Shown in pieces: positions 23,943 to 32,837 of a DNA stretch of 52,188 bases. Location: the NCBI GenBank assembly GCA_900540095.1, contig UQEO01000002.1:1-52188 (forward strand), in the 5' to 3' direction. Origin of the DNA: an uncultured Collinsella sp. (lineage in GTDB: Bacteria; Actinomycetota; Coriobacteriia; Coriobacteriales; Coriobacteriaceae). The notes beneath the pieces were generated by a model. It saw only the letters and a program-made list of their open reading frames with translations. It made no database searches and was not told where the DNA came from. How positions within the stretch are numbered: the stretch's first letter is position 1; each line of letters begins with the position of its first letter. The translations under genes and the position numbers were made by a program.

Positions 23943-24326
23943 TTAGAGCGTCATGACGTAGTAACCCGCGTCCTTCACGGCGGCCACGAGAGCACCGCGA
24001 TCGATCGGCTGCTTAGAGCGCACGCGCGCCGTGTGGTCCGCATACGTCACCGTTGCCCACACGCCATCCAGTGCATTCAGGGCATTGGCCACGTTCTGAG
24101 CGCAGCCGTCGCAACTCATGCCACCGATAAGCAACTCATCGCTATAGGGATAGTGAGACTCATCGGTATCCGTCACAACAACCTTTTTGGCCTTCTTGCC
24201 GCTCGCGCCATCGCTGCAACAACTCTTCCCGTGTGTCGAAGCGGCAATGCGGCGCAGTCCAAAAAACATGCCGACGGCAATGACGGCCAGCACGATGAGA
24301 TTTGCAGGGTTGAGCAAGTCACTCAT
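23943..24326 (-). CDS. Membrane-anchored heavy-metal-associated (HMA) domain protein
   Basis: This 127-residue protein has one N-terminal transmembrane helix (about 8-26). A Cys-Cys pair (36-37) sits in a Ser/Gly/Lys-rich linker. A C-terminal HMA ferredoxin-like domain carries the metal motif GMSCDGC (69-75). It probably binds Cu(I) or a similar soft metal at the membrane. No P-type ATPase lies beside it in the window. The start at 24326 has AAAGGGGAG. The upstream palindrome resembles a CsoR-type copper operator. Confidence 0.8.
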   Translation of the reverse strand: MSDLLNPANLIVLAVIAVGMFFGLRRIAASTHGKSCCSDGASGKKAKKVVVTDTDESHYPYSDELLIGGMSCDGCAQNVANALNALDGVWATVTYADHTARVRSKQPIDRGALVAAVKDAGYYVMTL

Positions 24327-24355
24327 GCGCTCCCCTTTCAAGTAGCCCTATCTAG

Positions 24356-24372
24356 ATACCCCCATGGGGTGT
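24356..24372 (-). promoter_or_regulatory. CsoR-like operator upstream of the HMA gene
   Basis: ATACCCCCATGGGGTGT is a G/C-tract palindrome like copper-responsive CsoR/RcnR-family operators (TACCCC...GGGGTA), 30 bp upstream of the HMA gene start. Metal control fits the encoded protein. No csoR gene is in the window. Confidence 0.45.
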
Positions 24373-24434
24373 CCCCATCTTAACCCAAAATCATGTCCGT
24401 TCGGTCAATTAGTTTCCCTATTCAAACTTTTTTG

Positions 24435-24477
24435 TTGACCATGGCTTACTTTCGTGTATAAGTTTTCCTAGGCTAAC
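24435..24477 (+). promoter_or_regulatory. Promoter with DtxR/IdeR-like site before DUF3793 gene
   Basis: TTGACC (24435-24440), 16 nt, TATAAG (24457-24462) form a strong promoter. TAGGCTAAC (24469-24477) at the expected transcription start matches the right half of the actinobacterial iron-box (TTAGGTTAGGCTAACCTAA). The left half is poor. Iron repression of the flavodoxin operon would make sense. Confidence 0.45.
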
Positions 24478-24501
24478 AAGTGAGAGCTCGAAAGGGGCAA
24501 C

Positions 24502-25206
24502 GTGACTCGAACCATTGACATCCCAACATACCAAACGGCTGTCGTGCGCAACTGCTCCCCTACGCTCGCAGGTATCAAGCCGGCTTCGCTCTTTACCTAT
24601 CCCGGCGTTTACGCCAACCAAAACGGAAAACTCGGCGTCATTCAAATCGAAGAGCGACGCTCTCGCCTGCTCGCCGTCATAGCCCAATGCAACCGCGAGC
24701 TCCAGCCGCTCGGAATCCATATGAGCGTTTTGGTCTGGCGCCCCTGCGGAGCGCTCATCTATGTGTACAGCCCTGCGGACCTCATGCGATACCTCTCCGA
24801 CCCCCGTGCCACGACGGCGCTAGCCGCCGAAGGCTACGATGTCCACGACCTGCCCGTATCTCTTGTACATCTTGCCGCGCGCATCACGCTGGCGAGCAGC
24901 AATGTCGCAGAAAGTGCATGCGCCAACGGACCGTGTGTACTCGCTCAGGGCGAGGCCTGCGATAACGGCTGCACCTGCGAGTTCCCTCACGAAATTGGGT
25001 ATTTTTTGGGCTACCCCTACGAAGACGTGCATCAGTTTATCGCCCAGCATGGCGAAAACTACAAGGTCTTTGGCGCCTGGAAGGTGTACACGGACGTTGA
25101 GCAGGCGCTCACGACCTTCGATTCCTATCGCGCATGCACGCAATACCTCACCTATATCTATCAGCAGGGCTACACCCTTGGACAACTTGTCCAAGTAGCC
25201 CGATAG
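24502..25206 (+). CDS. DUF3793 family protein
   Basis: This 234-residue DUF3793 protein has CSPTLAGIKPASLF, GVIQIEERRSRLLAVIA and PHEIGYFLGYPYEDVHQFI, then AWKVYTDVEQA. The extra Cys-rich segment (ACANGPCVLAQGEACDNGCTC, about 143-163) could bind metal. DUF3793 genes regularly precede flavodoxins in anaerobes and have been associated with iron/haem stress, but no reaction is known. The GTG start follows GAAAGGGG. The flavodoxin gene follows after 46 nt in the same direction, presumably one operon. Confidence 0.85.
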   Translation: MTRTIDIPTYQTAVVRNCSPTLAGIKPASLFTYPGVYANQNGKLGVIQIEERRSRLLAVIAQCNRELQPLGIHMSVLVWRPCGALIYVYSPADLMRYLSDPRATTALAAEGYDVHDLPVSLVHLAARITLASSNVAESACANGPCVLAQGEACDNGCTCEFPHEIGYFLGYPYEDVHQFIAQHGENYKVFGAWKVYTDVEQALTTFDSYRACTQYLTYIYQQGYTLGQLVQVAR

Positions 25207-25252
25207 AACATGCAAGACGCGGCCGCGTGCCGCACAACCGAAAGGATCACAC

Positions 25253-25672
25253 ATGAGCAAGATCGCAGTCGTCTACTGGAGCGGTACAGGCAACACCGAG
25301 GCCATGGCAAACTTCGTTGCCGAGGGCGCAACCGGTGCCGGCGCCGAGGCAGAGGTCATCTCCTGCGCCGACTTCTCTGCCGACAAGGTCGCCGAATATG
25401 ATGCCTTCGCCTTCGGCTGCCCCGCCATGGGTTCCGAGGAGCTTGAATACGATGAGTTCCAGCCCATGTGGGATGAGGTCAAGGAGACCCTCGGCGACAA
25501 GAAGGTCGTCCTCTTTGGCTCTTATTCGTGGGCCGAGGGCGAATGGATGGACAACTGGAAGGCGGACGCCGACGAGGCGGGCGTCAACGTCGTGGACTCC
25601 ACCATCTGCTACGACGCGCCCGACGACGAGGGCGAGACCGCTTGCAAGGCCCTCGGAGCCGAGCTCGCGTAA
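25253..25672 (+). CDS. Flavodoxin
   Basis: This 139-residue short-chain flavodoxin has the FMN phosphate loop SGTGNTEAMA (10-19), the 50s loop GCPAMGSEELEYDEF and the 90s loop FGSYSWAEGEWMDNW. It carries one or two electrons between redox enzymes, typically replacing ferredoxin in low iron. It lies downstream of DUF3793 under the same promoter and before a strong bidirectional terminator. Confidence 0.93.
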   Translation: MSKIAVVYWSGTGNTEAMANFVAEGATGAGAEAEVISCADFSADKVAEYDAFAFGCPAMGSEELEYDEFQPMWDEVKETLGDKKVVLFGSYSWAEGEWMDNWKADADEAGVNVVDSTICYDAPDDEGETACKALGAELA

Positions 25673-25724
25673 CGAACCCAGGGCCTCCAAGAGAGCCTGC
25701 ATCAAAGCGCATCCCCATCCCTAC

Positions 25725-25764
25725 AAAAGAGCGGGGCTGGATTCAAGTCCAGCCCCGCTCTTTT
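25725..25764. terminator. Bidirectional terminator
   Basis: A perfect 17-bp stem AAAAGAGCGGGGCTGGA / TCCAGCCCCGCTCTTTT with a 6-nt loop lies between the convergent flavodoxin and ABC ATPase genes. It ends with T4 in either direction. Confidence 0.92.
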
Positions 25765-25787
25765 GCAACGGCAGTTACATCAACCGG

Positions 25788-26537
<750 letters not shown>

Positions 26538-26549
26538 GACAGGACCTCC

Positions 26550-27926
26550 TTACAGACCGGCGATATGATCGGCGGGCGTCGCGACAACCTGTCCGGCGCT
26601 CTTGGTGGGACGCTTCTTCTTGGTCTCGGCCGTGCCCAAAAGCCTCGCCTCAAGACCGCTCACCAAGCGCGCAAGCGGCAGGGTAATGACCAGATAGAAC
26701 AGAGCGGCAACCACATACGGCGTGATGGAGCCCGTCGTGGCCACGATGGTGCGGGCGTTGATGACGATCTCGACGACACCCACGGCGGCAAGCAGCGACG
26801 TGTCCTTGTAGAGCAGGATGAACTCGCTGGTCAGCGTAGGCAGGACATTGCGGAACGTCTGCGGAATCATGACATAGAGCAGCGTCTGGAAGGCATTCAT
26901 GCCCAGCGAGCGAGCAGCCTCGTTTTGACCCTTGGGGATCGACTGAATACCGGCGCGGAAGATCTCGCACAGGTAGGCGGACGAGTTCATGGCCATGACG
27001 ATGACGCCGAGCACATAGTCGTCAACCTTGACGCCGGCCAGCGGCAGACCGAAGAACGCGATGTAGATCTGCAGGAACGCCGGCGTACCACGGATGATAT
27101 TCACATAGATACCGGCAAGGCAACGCAGGATGCGCGACTTGGAGATGCGCATGAGCGACAAGGCAAAGCCAAAGGGAATTGCCAGCGGAAACGCCACGAG
27201 CACGATCGAGAGCGACATGAGGAAGCCTTTGAAGACGATCGGCAGGCTCTGGACCAAAATGACCGGGTTCAGGAACAGGCGCAGGAACATGTTGGAATTC
27301 CATGCCTCGACCCACGGCTGCTCCTTAAGGTCGGCCAGGAAGTTATCGAATGCCGTCACGCCCTTGATCTCCACCGACGGAATCTTGGAGATCTTCTTGG
27401 TCGAACCATCGGCGAGCGTATAGGTGCCGCTAAAGGCCTCATCGCCGCCCTCGACGGGGAACGTCACGCCGTAGACCTCGACGCGGAAATAGCCGCCGGC
27501 CGGAGCCGTCTCGCCAAAATCGATCTTGAGCGTCTGGCCGTCGACCTTGCACGTAGGCTTCATGGGCGTACGGTCCATAAGGTCATCGCCCGAGAGCATC
27601 GTCAGACGCGTGTCGTCCGCACCAAAGGTCGTGCCATCGGCAAACGTCAGCGAAAGACCGCTCAGTTCCTCGTCGGCATCGGCCTGGACCTCCCAGGTGA
27701 TACGAGTCTCGGTGCCACCGACTACGTCGCTACCCGAACCGGTATTGGGTCGGGCGGTGATCTTTGCGGTCTCAAGCGCCTGAGCGGTCGTGGGCGCATA
27801 TGCCCCCGCGCACACCAGCGCGAGCGCCACGGCCATGACGCAGGCTAGCTTTTGGAGCAAGGCGGACAGTGGAAAACGCTGCTCCGCGGCCCCTTTGTTC
27901 AGTCGAGACAAGGTGGCTCCTATCAT
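26550..27926 (-). CDS. Amino-acid ABC permease fused to an exported N-terminal domain
   Basis: The product is 458 residues, about twice the usual 220-residue HisM/GlnP permease. A signal-like hydrophobic stretch (about 30-50, ALACV-type ending in TTAQA) is followed by an exported beta-rich domain of about 150 residues (ITWEVQADADEELSGLSLTFADG...). A standard permease follows, with the EAA-type loop EAARSLGMNAFQTLLYVMIPQTFRNVLPTL. The extracellular domain may help dock the binding protein or sense ligand. The start at 27926 is the best available although its ribosome binding site is weak. A longer frame would run into the upstream attenuator hairpin. Confidence 0.82.
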   Translation of the reverse strand: MIGATLSRLNKGAAEQRFPLSALLQKLACVMAVALALVCAGAYAPTTAQALETAKITARPNTGSGSDVVGGTETRITWEVQADADEELSGLSLTFADGTTFGADDTRLTMLSGDDLMDRTPMKPTCKVDGQTLKIDFGETAPAGGYFRVEVYGVTFPVEGGDEAFSGTYTLADGSTKKISKIPSVEIKGVTAFDNFLADLKEQPWVEAWNSNMFLRLFLNPVILVQSLPIVFKGFLMSLSIVLVAFPLAIPFGFALSLMRISKSRILRCLAGIYVNIIRGTPAFLQIYIAFFGLPLAGVKVDDYVLGVIVMAMNSSAYLCEIFRAGIQSIPKGQNEAARSLGMNAFQTLLYVMIPQTFRNVLPTLTSEFILLYKDTSLLAAVGVVEIVINARTIVATTGSITPYVVAALFYLVITLPLARLVSGLEARLLGTAETKKKRPTKSAGQVVATPADHIAGL

Positions 27927-27979
27927 AGAAGTTGCCGGCAAAACGAGACGGAAACGCTCTCCGTCAAGAGAAGCGCAAA

Positions 27980-28006
27980 GGCCCTCTCCGCAAAACGGAA
28001 AGGGCC
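27980..28006 (-). terminator. Intra-operon terminator/attenuator after the binding-protein gene
   Basis: An 11-bp stem GGCCCTTTCCG / CGGAGAGGGCC with a 5-nt TTTTG loop is followed by TTTGCG on the minus strand. It lies between the binding-protein gene and the permease. Such a site usually raises binding-protein levels relative to the permease. Confidence 0.7.
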
Positions 28007-28028
28007 CGCGCGCAATCAAGTAGTTATT

Positions 28029-28889
28029 TTACTTGATATTGTACTTAGCCATGAGGGCGTCGACGGTACCGTCGTCGGTCAGGTCCTTGATGGCCTGGTT
28101 GATGTCGTCCTTGAGCTTGGTGTTGCCCTGGTTGATGGCGATGGCGTACTCCTCGCCGGTGCTGATCTGCTTGATGGTCTGGCAGGTGTTGAACTGCTCG
28201 GCGGTCAGCTGGCTGGCAACGGAGCGGTTGGTGACCACGGCGTCGCCCTTATCGGACTGCAGAGCGCTGAAGCACTCGGTGGCGTCCTTGTAGGGGACGA
28301 TCTTGGCCTTCGGGAAGTTCTCCTGGGCAAAAGCCTCGGCGGTCGAGCCAGACTGGACGATGATGGTAGCGTCGGCGTTGTTGAGCTTCTCGCTGAAGTT
28401 ATCGGCCGTGATGTCGGTGTTATCGACCTTGGTCACGATAGCCTGATCGTCCATGTAGTAGGAATCAGAGAAAGTGACTTCCTTCTCACGCTCGGGCGTG
28501 TCGGTGATAGCCGCGATGGAAACGTCATACTTGGCGCCCGAAGCGACGCCCGGAACCAGCGTGTCAAAGTCATTGTTGACATACTCGACATCCAGACCCA
28601 GCTTGTCACCGATAGCCTTGATGAGCTCAAGGTCAAAGCCCTGGTAGTCGCCGTTGTCATCCTTGTACTCAAACGGCGCGTACTCGGCAGAGGTGCCGAC
28701 GGTCAGCGTGCCGTCCTTGACGAGCGCGTACTCCTTGGAGCCGTCGACCTTCTCGACCTTAGCGTCGTCAGAGCTGCTGGAACCGGCATCAGAACCAGAG
28801 GTGGCGTTGGACGAGCCGCAGCCCGTCAGAGCAAGGGCGAGCGCCATAGCACCCGTGACGGCAAATGCGCCAAGCTTCTTCAGCTTCAT
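28029..28889 (-). CDS. Amino-acid ABC transporter substrate-binding lipoprotein
   Basis: This 286-residue lipoprotein has a signal with lipobox LTGC (Cys24), a Ser/Asp-rich tether, then a type 2 periplasmic-binding fold. Diagnostic segments are LTVGTSAEYAPFEY, GFDLELIKAIGDKLG and DVSIAAITDTPEREKEVTFSDSYY, typical of family 3 solute-binding proteins for polar amino acids. It captures substrate at the outer membrane face and delivers it to the permease encoded downstream. The start at 28889 has AAGGAGA. Confidence 0.92.
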   Translation of the reverse strand: MKLKKLGAFAVTGAMALALALTGCGSSNATSGSDAGSSSSDDAKVEKVDGSKEYALVKDGTLTVGTSAEYAPFEYKDDNGDYQGFDLELIKAIGDKLGLDVEYVNNDFDTLVPGVASGAKYDVSIAAITDTPEREKEVTFSDSYYMDDQAIVTKVDNTDITADNFSEKLNNADATIIVQSGSTAEAFAQENFPKAKIVPYKDATECFSALQSDKGDAVVTNRSVASQLTAEQFNTCQTIKQISTGEEYAIAINQGNTKLKDDINQAIKDLTDDGTVDALMAKYNIK

Positions 28890-28946
28890 AATCAGTCTCC
28901 TTCCGGTGACCTCGTTTGATTCAGAGGTCTGCAAAAACTGTTGGCT

Positions 28947-28975
28947 ATTATGCACCCGGAATTACGAATCTGCAA
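28947..28975 (-). promoter_or_regulatory. Promoter of the amino-acid ABC operon
   Basis: On the minus strand TTGCAG, 17 nt, CATAAT lie about 60 bp upstream of the lipoprotein start. The leader then has a 6-bp hairpin GACCTC/GAGGTC just before the ribosome binding site. Confidence 0.55.
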
Positions 28976-29036
28976 TGAGAAAACTGATTGAAACAAACCC
29001 ATAACGTGAATGGAATACTCTACTTTGTGACAGTCA

Positions 29037-29903
29037 TTACTGCTGCAATGACCTTAATAGTCTAATTTCAGCTGCATAACCTGCAAGTTCGTTCGGAGTC
29101 TCCAAAATAAACGGCAGCGAACGCAAACGGCCATTCGATACAATATTCTGCATAACCTGCATACCGCCACCAAATTCCTCGCTGCCAAGGTATCCCTTGC
29201 CGATGCACTCGTGACGATCTTTATGGGCGCCACAAGGGTTCTTCGAATCGTTGATATGTACGGCATGCAAGCGATCGATACCCACCACGCGGTCGAACTC
29301 GTCGAGTACGCCGTCCAGATCATGGATGATGTCGTAGCCGGCATCGCTCACATGGCAGGTGTCCAAACAAACGCCCAGCTTATCGGACAGCTCTGGGCGC
29401 TTGGCGGCAACGCCCTCGATAATGCACGCCAGTTCTTCAAAGCTACGGCCCACCTCGGTGCCCTTGCCTGCCATGGTCTCGAGTAATACCGTCGTCTGCT
29501 GCCCCTCAAACATCACCTGGCACAGCGTGTCGACAATCATCTGAATGCCGACGTCGGAGCCCTGTCCCACATGCGCACCGGGATGGAAGTTGTAGTAGTT
29601 GCCGGGCAGTGCTTCCAGACGCTGCAAGTCCTCGGCCATTGCCTCCAAGGCAAACTCGCGTGCCCGCTCTTTGGCAGAACAGGGGTTGTAGGTATACGGG
29701 GCATGCGCCACCAGCGGTCCAAAGTCGTTTTGCGCCATAAGCTCGCGCAGAGCCGCCACGTCATCCATGTCAAGTTCTTTTGCCTTGCCACCGCGCGGGT
29801 TGCGCGTAAAGAACGAAAAGGTATTGGCGCCAATGGACAGCGCCGTCTCCCCCATTGCCCGATAGCCCTTCGTCGTCGAAAGATGACACCCGATCGTCAG
29901 CAT
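29037..29903 (-). CDS. nfo: Deoxyribonuclease IV (AP endonuclease, Nfo)
   Basis: This 288-residue endonuclease IV has FFTRNPRGGKAKELD, VAHAPYTYNPCS, NFHPGAHVGQGS, VLLETMAGKGTEVG, GVCLDTCHVSDAGYD, VHINDSKNPCGAHKDRHECIGKG and the C-terminal PFILETP. These supply the three-zinc ligands. It incises abasic sites in base-excision repair. The start at 29903 is preferred for its GGGAG; the ATG at 29921 lacks one. One of the two 77-nt covarying elements lies 20 nt upstream. Confidence 0.95.
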   Translation of the reverse strand: MLTIGCHLSTTKGYRAMGETALSIGANTFSFFTRNPRGGKAKELDMDDVAALRELMAQNDFGPLVAHAPYTYNPCSAKERAREFALEAMAEDLQRLEALPGNYYNFHPGAHVGQGSDVGIQMIVDTLCQVMFEGQQTTVLLETMAGKGTEVGRSFEELACIIEGVAAKRPELSDKLGVCLDTCHVSDAGYDIIHDLDGVLDEFDRVVGIDRLHAVHINDSKNPCGAHKDRHECIGKGYLGSEEFGGGMQVMQNIVSNGRLRSLPFILETPNELAGYAAEIRLLRSLQQ

Positions 29904-29922
29904 CTCCAACTCCCTCTTCATC

Positions 29923-29999
29923 AGTTGCGGTGAAATACGGTCTATTGGTGCCCTATTTTGGCGCAAACAGACCGTATTCCACCGCAAGTTATAAAAGGG
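29923..29999. repeat. 77-nt covarying intergenic element, copy 1
   Basis: Arms TTGCGGTGAAATACGGTCT (29925-29943) and AGACCGTATTCCACCGCAA (29969-29987) pair at 18 of 19 positions around an inner GTGCC-CTATTTT-GGCGC hairpin. It ends with GTTATAAAAGGG. Copy 2 at 31090-31166 has exactly the same length, ends and loop but different stem bases with compensating changes. It lies between the oxidoreductase gene and nfo. Confidence 0.85.
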
Positions 30000-30056
30000 G
30001 CATCAGGGGCAAAGGCCTCCAAGGCATTCCAGGCGTTGGCGCCATGCCCCCACGCC

Positions 30057-31076
30057 CTAAAGTTTCAAGCGAATCGCATCGATGATGCGTGCGCAGCGCC
30101 GTGTGGCGGCTAGGGACATGACGGGGCTTTCGAGTTTCCCCGCCTGAATGAGCTGCGTCGCATGCGATGTCTCACCGTAAAAATCATCGACCTCAAATGG
30201 TGCATCGATTTCGAGTACTCGACCGTCGGAGTACTTCACATGGGCGAGCTCGGGGCGATGGAGACGCTCGATTTCCAACGAGCCCCGCTCACAGGCAATC
30301 GTTAAGCGGCTTTCATATGTTGCTTTGCCGTCGCACACCATATGAATGGGTATACCGCCGACGCTCATATGGATCTCGTCGGCCCAATCGACGCGACCGC
30401 CCGATACGTCACGCCAGCGAACTTCACGGGACGAAACCTCGCACGCGCCCGCGAGCAAATCCTCAAACCAACCGACCGCATAACAGCCCATGTCATATAG
30501 ACAGCCGCCCTGCAACGGATCAAGCAGATAGCCCGAAGGAGACTCGCCGTAATCGAGCTTTTGCACGCTTTCAATCGAGACAATACGGCCAAGCTCACCC
30601 GACGCAAGCAAGTCTTTCACGCGAGCGCGCATCGGGCAAAACCGATTCTTCATCGCCTCCATAAACAGCACGCCGCGCTCGCGAGAGGTGGAGGCAATCG
30701 AGAGAGCCTCTTCCTCGCTCAAAACGGCCGGCTTTTCGCACAGCACAGCCTTTCCGGCGCGCAGCGCGCGACAGGCCCAACGCGTATGCATGCCATGCGG
30801 AAGAGCCAAGTAGATTGCGTCGACATCGGGGTCGGCAATCAGCGCGTCATAAGCCGCATCGCCGTTATCGTCGGCCGAGGCATGGCCATGCGCAGCATCG
30901 ATCGAAAACGCTCGGCAAAATTCCTCGACATGTGCAGGAGTGCGACCGGCCGCAGCCACCAGCCGTGCCCCGTCGACCTTCTTGAGCGACGATGCAAATC
31001 GATGAGAAATGTGCCCAGCGCCCAAAATGCCCCAACGAACCCCACGCGAATCATTACATGAATCCCGATGGCCCAC
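30057..31076 (-). CDS. Gfo/Idh/MocA-family oxidoreductase
   Basis: This 339-residue NAD(P)-dependent oxidoreductase has the Rossmann GXGXXS-type loop WGILGAGHISHRFASSL, the ALPHGMHTRWACRAL loop and the CEKPAV (EKP) motif with the catalytic Lys. The C-terminal alpha/beta sheet domain follows. Substrates of the family are sugars, inositols or dihydrodiols (dehydrogenase); which one is not evident. The start is GTG at 31076 with GGGGG upstream. It lies in a minus-strand run with an aldo/keto reductase gene upstream and nfo downstream, each spacer holding a 77-nt element. Confidence 0.88.
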   Translation of the reverse strand: MGHRDSCNDSRGVRWGILGAGHISHRFASSLKKVDGARLVAAAGRTPAHVEEFCRAFSIDAAHGHASADDNGDAAYDALIADPDVDAIYLALPHGMHTRWACRALRAGKAVLCEKPAVLSEEEALSIASTSRERGVLFMEAMKNRFCPMRARVKDLLASGELGRIVSIESVQKLDYGESPSGYLLDPLQGGCLYDMGCYAVGWFEDLLAGACEVSSREVRWRDVSGGRVDWADEIHMSVGGIPIHMVCDGKATYESRLTIACERGSLEIERLHRPELAHVKYSDGRVLEIDAPFEVDDFYGETSHATQLIQAGKLESPVMSLAATRRCARIIDAIRLKL

Positions 31077-31089
31077 GACAGCCCCCTTC

Positions 31090-31166
31090 AGTTGCGGTGG
31101 AATAGTCCCTGTTTAAGCCCTATTCTGCCGCAAACAGGAACTATTCCACCGCAAGTTATAAAAGGG
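31090..31166. repeat. 77-nt covarying intergenic element, copy 2
   Basis: Arms 31092-31114 and 31132-31154 pair at 22 of 23 positions. The loop CCCTATTCTGCCGCAAACAG differs from copy 1 at only two of these 20 positions. The element starts right after the aldo/keto reductase stop codon and ends just upstream of the oxidoreductase start (minus-strand order). Confidence 0.85.
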
Positions 31167-32357
31167 TCACGAGGAGCGCGTTTTGCCGAAGGCCTTAAGC
31201 ACTGCCGTCACGGGTCCAGGCTGGAAGCGTCGGCGCACGTCATCGAGACGCTCGGGGATATCGATATGCTGTGGGCAGTGGCGCGCGCATTTGCCGCACT
31301 TGACGCAATTGCTCACCAGCTTGGCCTCGCTCGTCCGCACCGCGCTCGCCGTAAAATACTGCGACAGGCCCGTAAACCAGCTGTGCGCATAGCTTGCGTT
31401 GTAGGCGGCGAAACACCCAGGGATGTTGATGCCTTTAGGACACGGCATACAGTAGCCGCATCCCGTGCAGGGCACGCGATTCGATTTCTCAAACTCCGTC
31501 AGCACGTGCGCGATGGCATCGAGCTGAGTAGCTGTCATCGAATCCGGCAGGGCCCGATCGGCCAACACCGCGTTCTCATCAACCTGCGCGGTATCGGTCA
31601 TACCAGAAAGCAACATGGTCACCTGGGGATGATTCCACACCCACGAAAGACCCCAGGCGGCAGGAGTGCGCAAATGCGGGTCACGGGCACTATCGAGCAC
31701 AGCGCGGGCCCGTGGCGGCAGCTTGCCCGCTAAACGCCCGCCCAGCAGCGGCTCCATCACAAACACCGCGAGGCCTCGCTCGGCGGCGGCCATGAGCCCC
31801 GCTGTTCCCGCCTGATATCGCTCTCCAGCGTAATTGTACTGGATCTGGCAAAAGTCCCACTCATATGCATCGAGCATCGTCAGGAAGTCCGCTGCGCTGC
31901 CGTGGTACGAAAAACCAATCTGGCGAATACGCCCCGCCGCCTTTTGACGCGCGATCCAGTCCTCGATGCCCAACGCCACCACACGTTCCCACTGGGCGGG
32001 CGAGGTAATGTTGTGCATGAGGTAATAGTCGATATGGTCAGTCCGTAGGCGGCGCAGTTGCTCGTCGAAGAACCGGTCGAAATCCTCCGCGCATTTGCAC
32101 GAAGCATGCGGCAGCTTGGTTGCGAGCAAAACCTGGTCGCGCAAGCCCAGGCGCTCAAGCGACGCACCCACGCACGCCTCGTTGCCGGGATAGAGATAGG
32201 CCGTGTCCAGGTAGTTAATCCCCTGCTCCACCGCACGGGAGATGATGGCATCGGCTGTCTTCGCATCCGGACGTCCCGGCGCACCGGGAAACCTCATGCA
32301 GCCCAGACCCAGAGCGGATATTCGGTTACCACTTTTAGGGTCAACGCGGTATTGCAC
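31167..32357 (-). CDS. Aldo/keto reductase with C-terminal 4Fe-4S domain
   Basis: This 396-residue protein has an N-terminal aldo/keto reductase barrel (GLGCMRFPG, YLDTAYLYPGNE, ATKLPH, DYYLMHN, IGFSYHG). A C-terminal ferredoxin-like part carries two cysteine motifs, CTGCGYCMPCPKG and CVKCGKCARHCPQ. This class is common in anaerobes and may couple carbonyl reduction to ferredoxin; substrate unknown. The typical catalytic Tyr is in DTAYLY, and the HN in LMHN replaces the usual His environment. The GTG start at 32357 has GGGGAGGGG upstream. Confidence 0.9.
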   Translation of the reverse strand: MQYRVDPKSGNRISALGLGCMRFPGAPGRPDAKTADAIISRAVEQGINYLDTAYLYPGNEACVGASLERLGLRDQVLLATKLPHASCKCAEDFDRFFDEQLRRLRTDHIDYYLMHNITSPAQWERVVALGIEDWIARQKAAGRIRQIGFSYHGSAADFLTMLDAYEWDFCQIQYNYAGERYQAGTAGLMAAAERGLAVFVMEPLLGGRLAGKLPPRARAVLDSARDPHLRTPAAWGLSWVWNHPQVTMLLSGMTDTAQVDENAVLADRALPDSMTATQLDAIAHVLTEFEKSNRVPCTGCGYCMPCPKGINIPGCFAAYNASYAHSWFTGLSQYFTASAVRTSEAKLVSNCVKCGKCARHCPQHIDIPERLDDVRRRFQPGPVTAVLKAFGKTRSS

Positions 32358-32519
32358 GGCCCCTCCCCTCCCATCGAAGCCCTGACAAGGCGAAACAAAC
32401 CCGTCACGTCATCGAAACACATCGGAATCGCAATTGAGAACGTATCGTAACGCAGCAAAAATCGAGCCGTCACGGCACCGCTTTAACATCAGCAAAAAGC
32501 CCGATGAAAGGAGACGAGC

Positions 32520-32714
32520 GTGACCACACGTGAGGACGCCTACCCCTACCCCGGCGAGCAATACATCCTCTCTGTCGACCGCTATCAGATCGAAGTCATG
32601 GACCATCTGGACGAGCTTCCCGCCACGGGTTCCGTCATCTTCTGCACCTTCCCCAAGGTCCGCGATGGCGTCGGATACCCCGCCCGCGTCTTTGCGGTCT
32701 GCCCCGCGGCATAA
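32520..32714 (+). pseudogene. C-terminal fragment of a cyclase-family protein
   Basis: The 64-residue frame begins at GTG with AAAGGAG upstream. Its second half (LDELPATGSVIFCTFPKVRDGVGYPARVFAVCP) resembles the C-terminal end of kynurenine formamidase-like cyclases, where the pattern is L-P-x-G...PLK/PKVxGGxGxPxRxxA. The catalytic HxGTHxD region is missing, so it is most likely a remnant, or a small protein reusing that end. A strong terminator follows. Confidence 0.5.
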
Positions 32715-32792
32715 GCGCACAGCGCAACAGTTTCTTTTTCATAACAGCCGCCCCGCGCACCCACCAATCACCCTGGCAGCATACAATCCATC

Positions 32793-32818
32793 AGGCGCCC
32801 CTTACGCGGGCGCCTTTT
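32793..32818 (+). terminator. Rho-independent terminator
   Basis: AGGCGCCC / GGGCGCCT stem with a 7-nt loop followed by TTTTAT. It lies 20 bp upstream of the ketopantoate reductase-like start. Confidence 0.85.
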
Positions 32819-32837
32819 ATATGGGGAGATGATTCAC

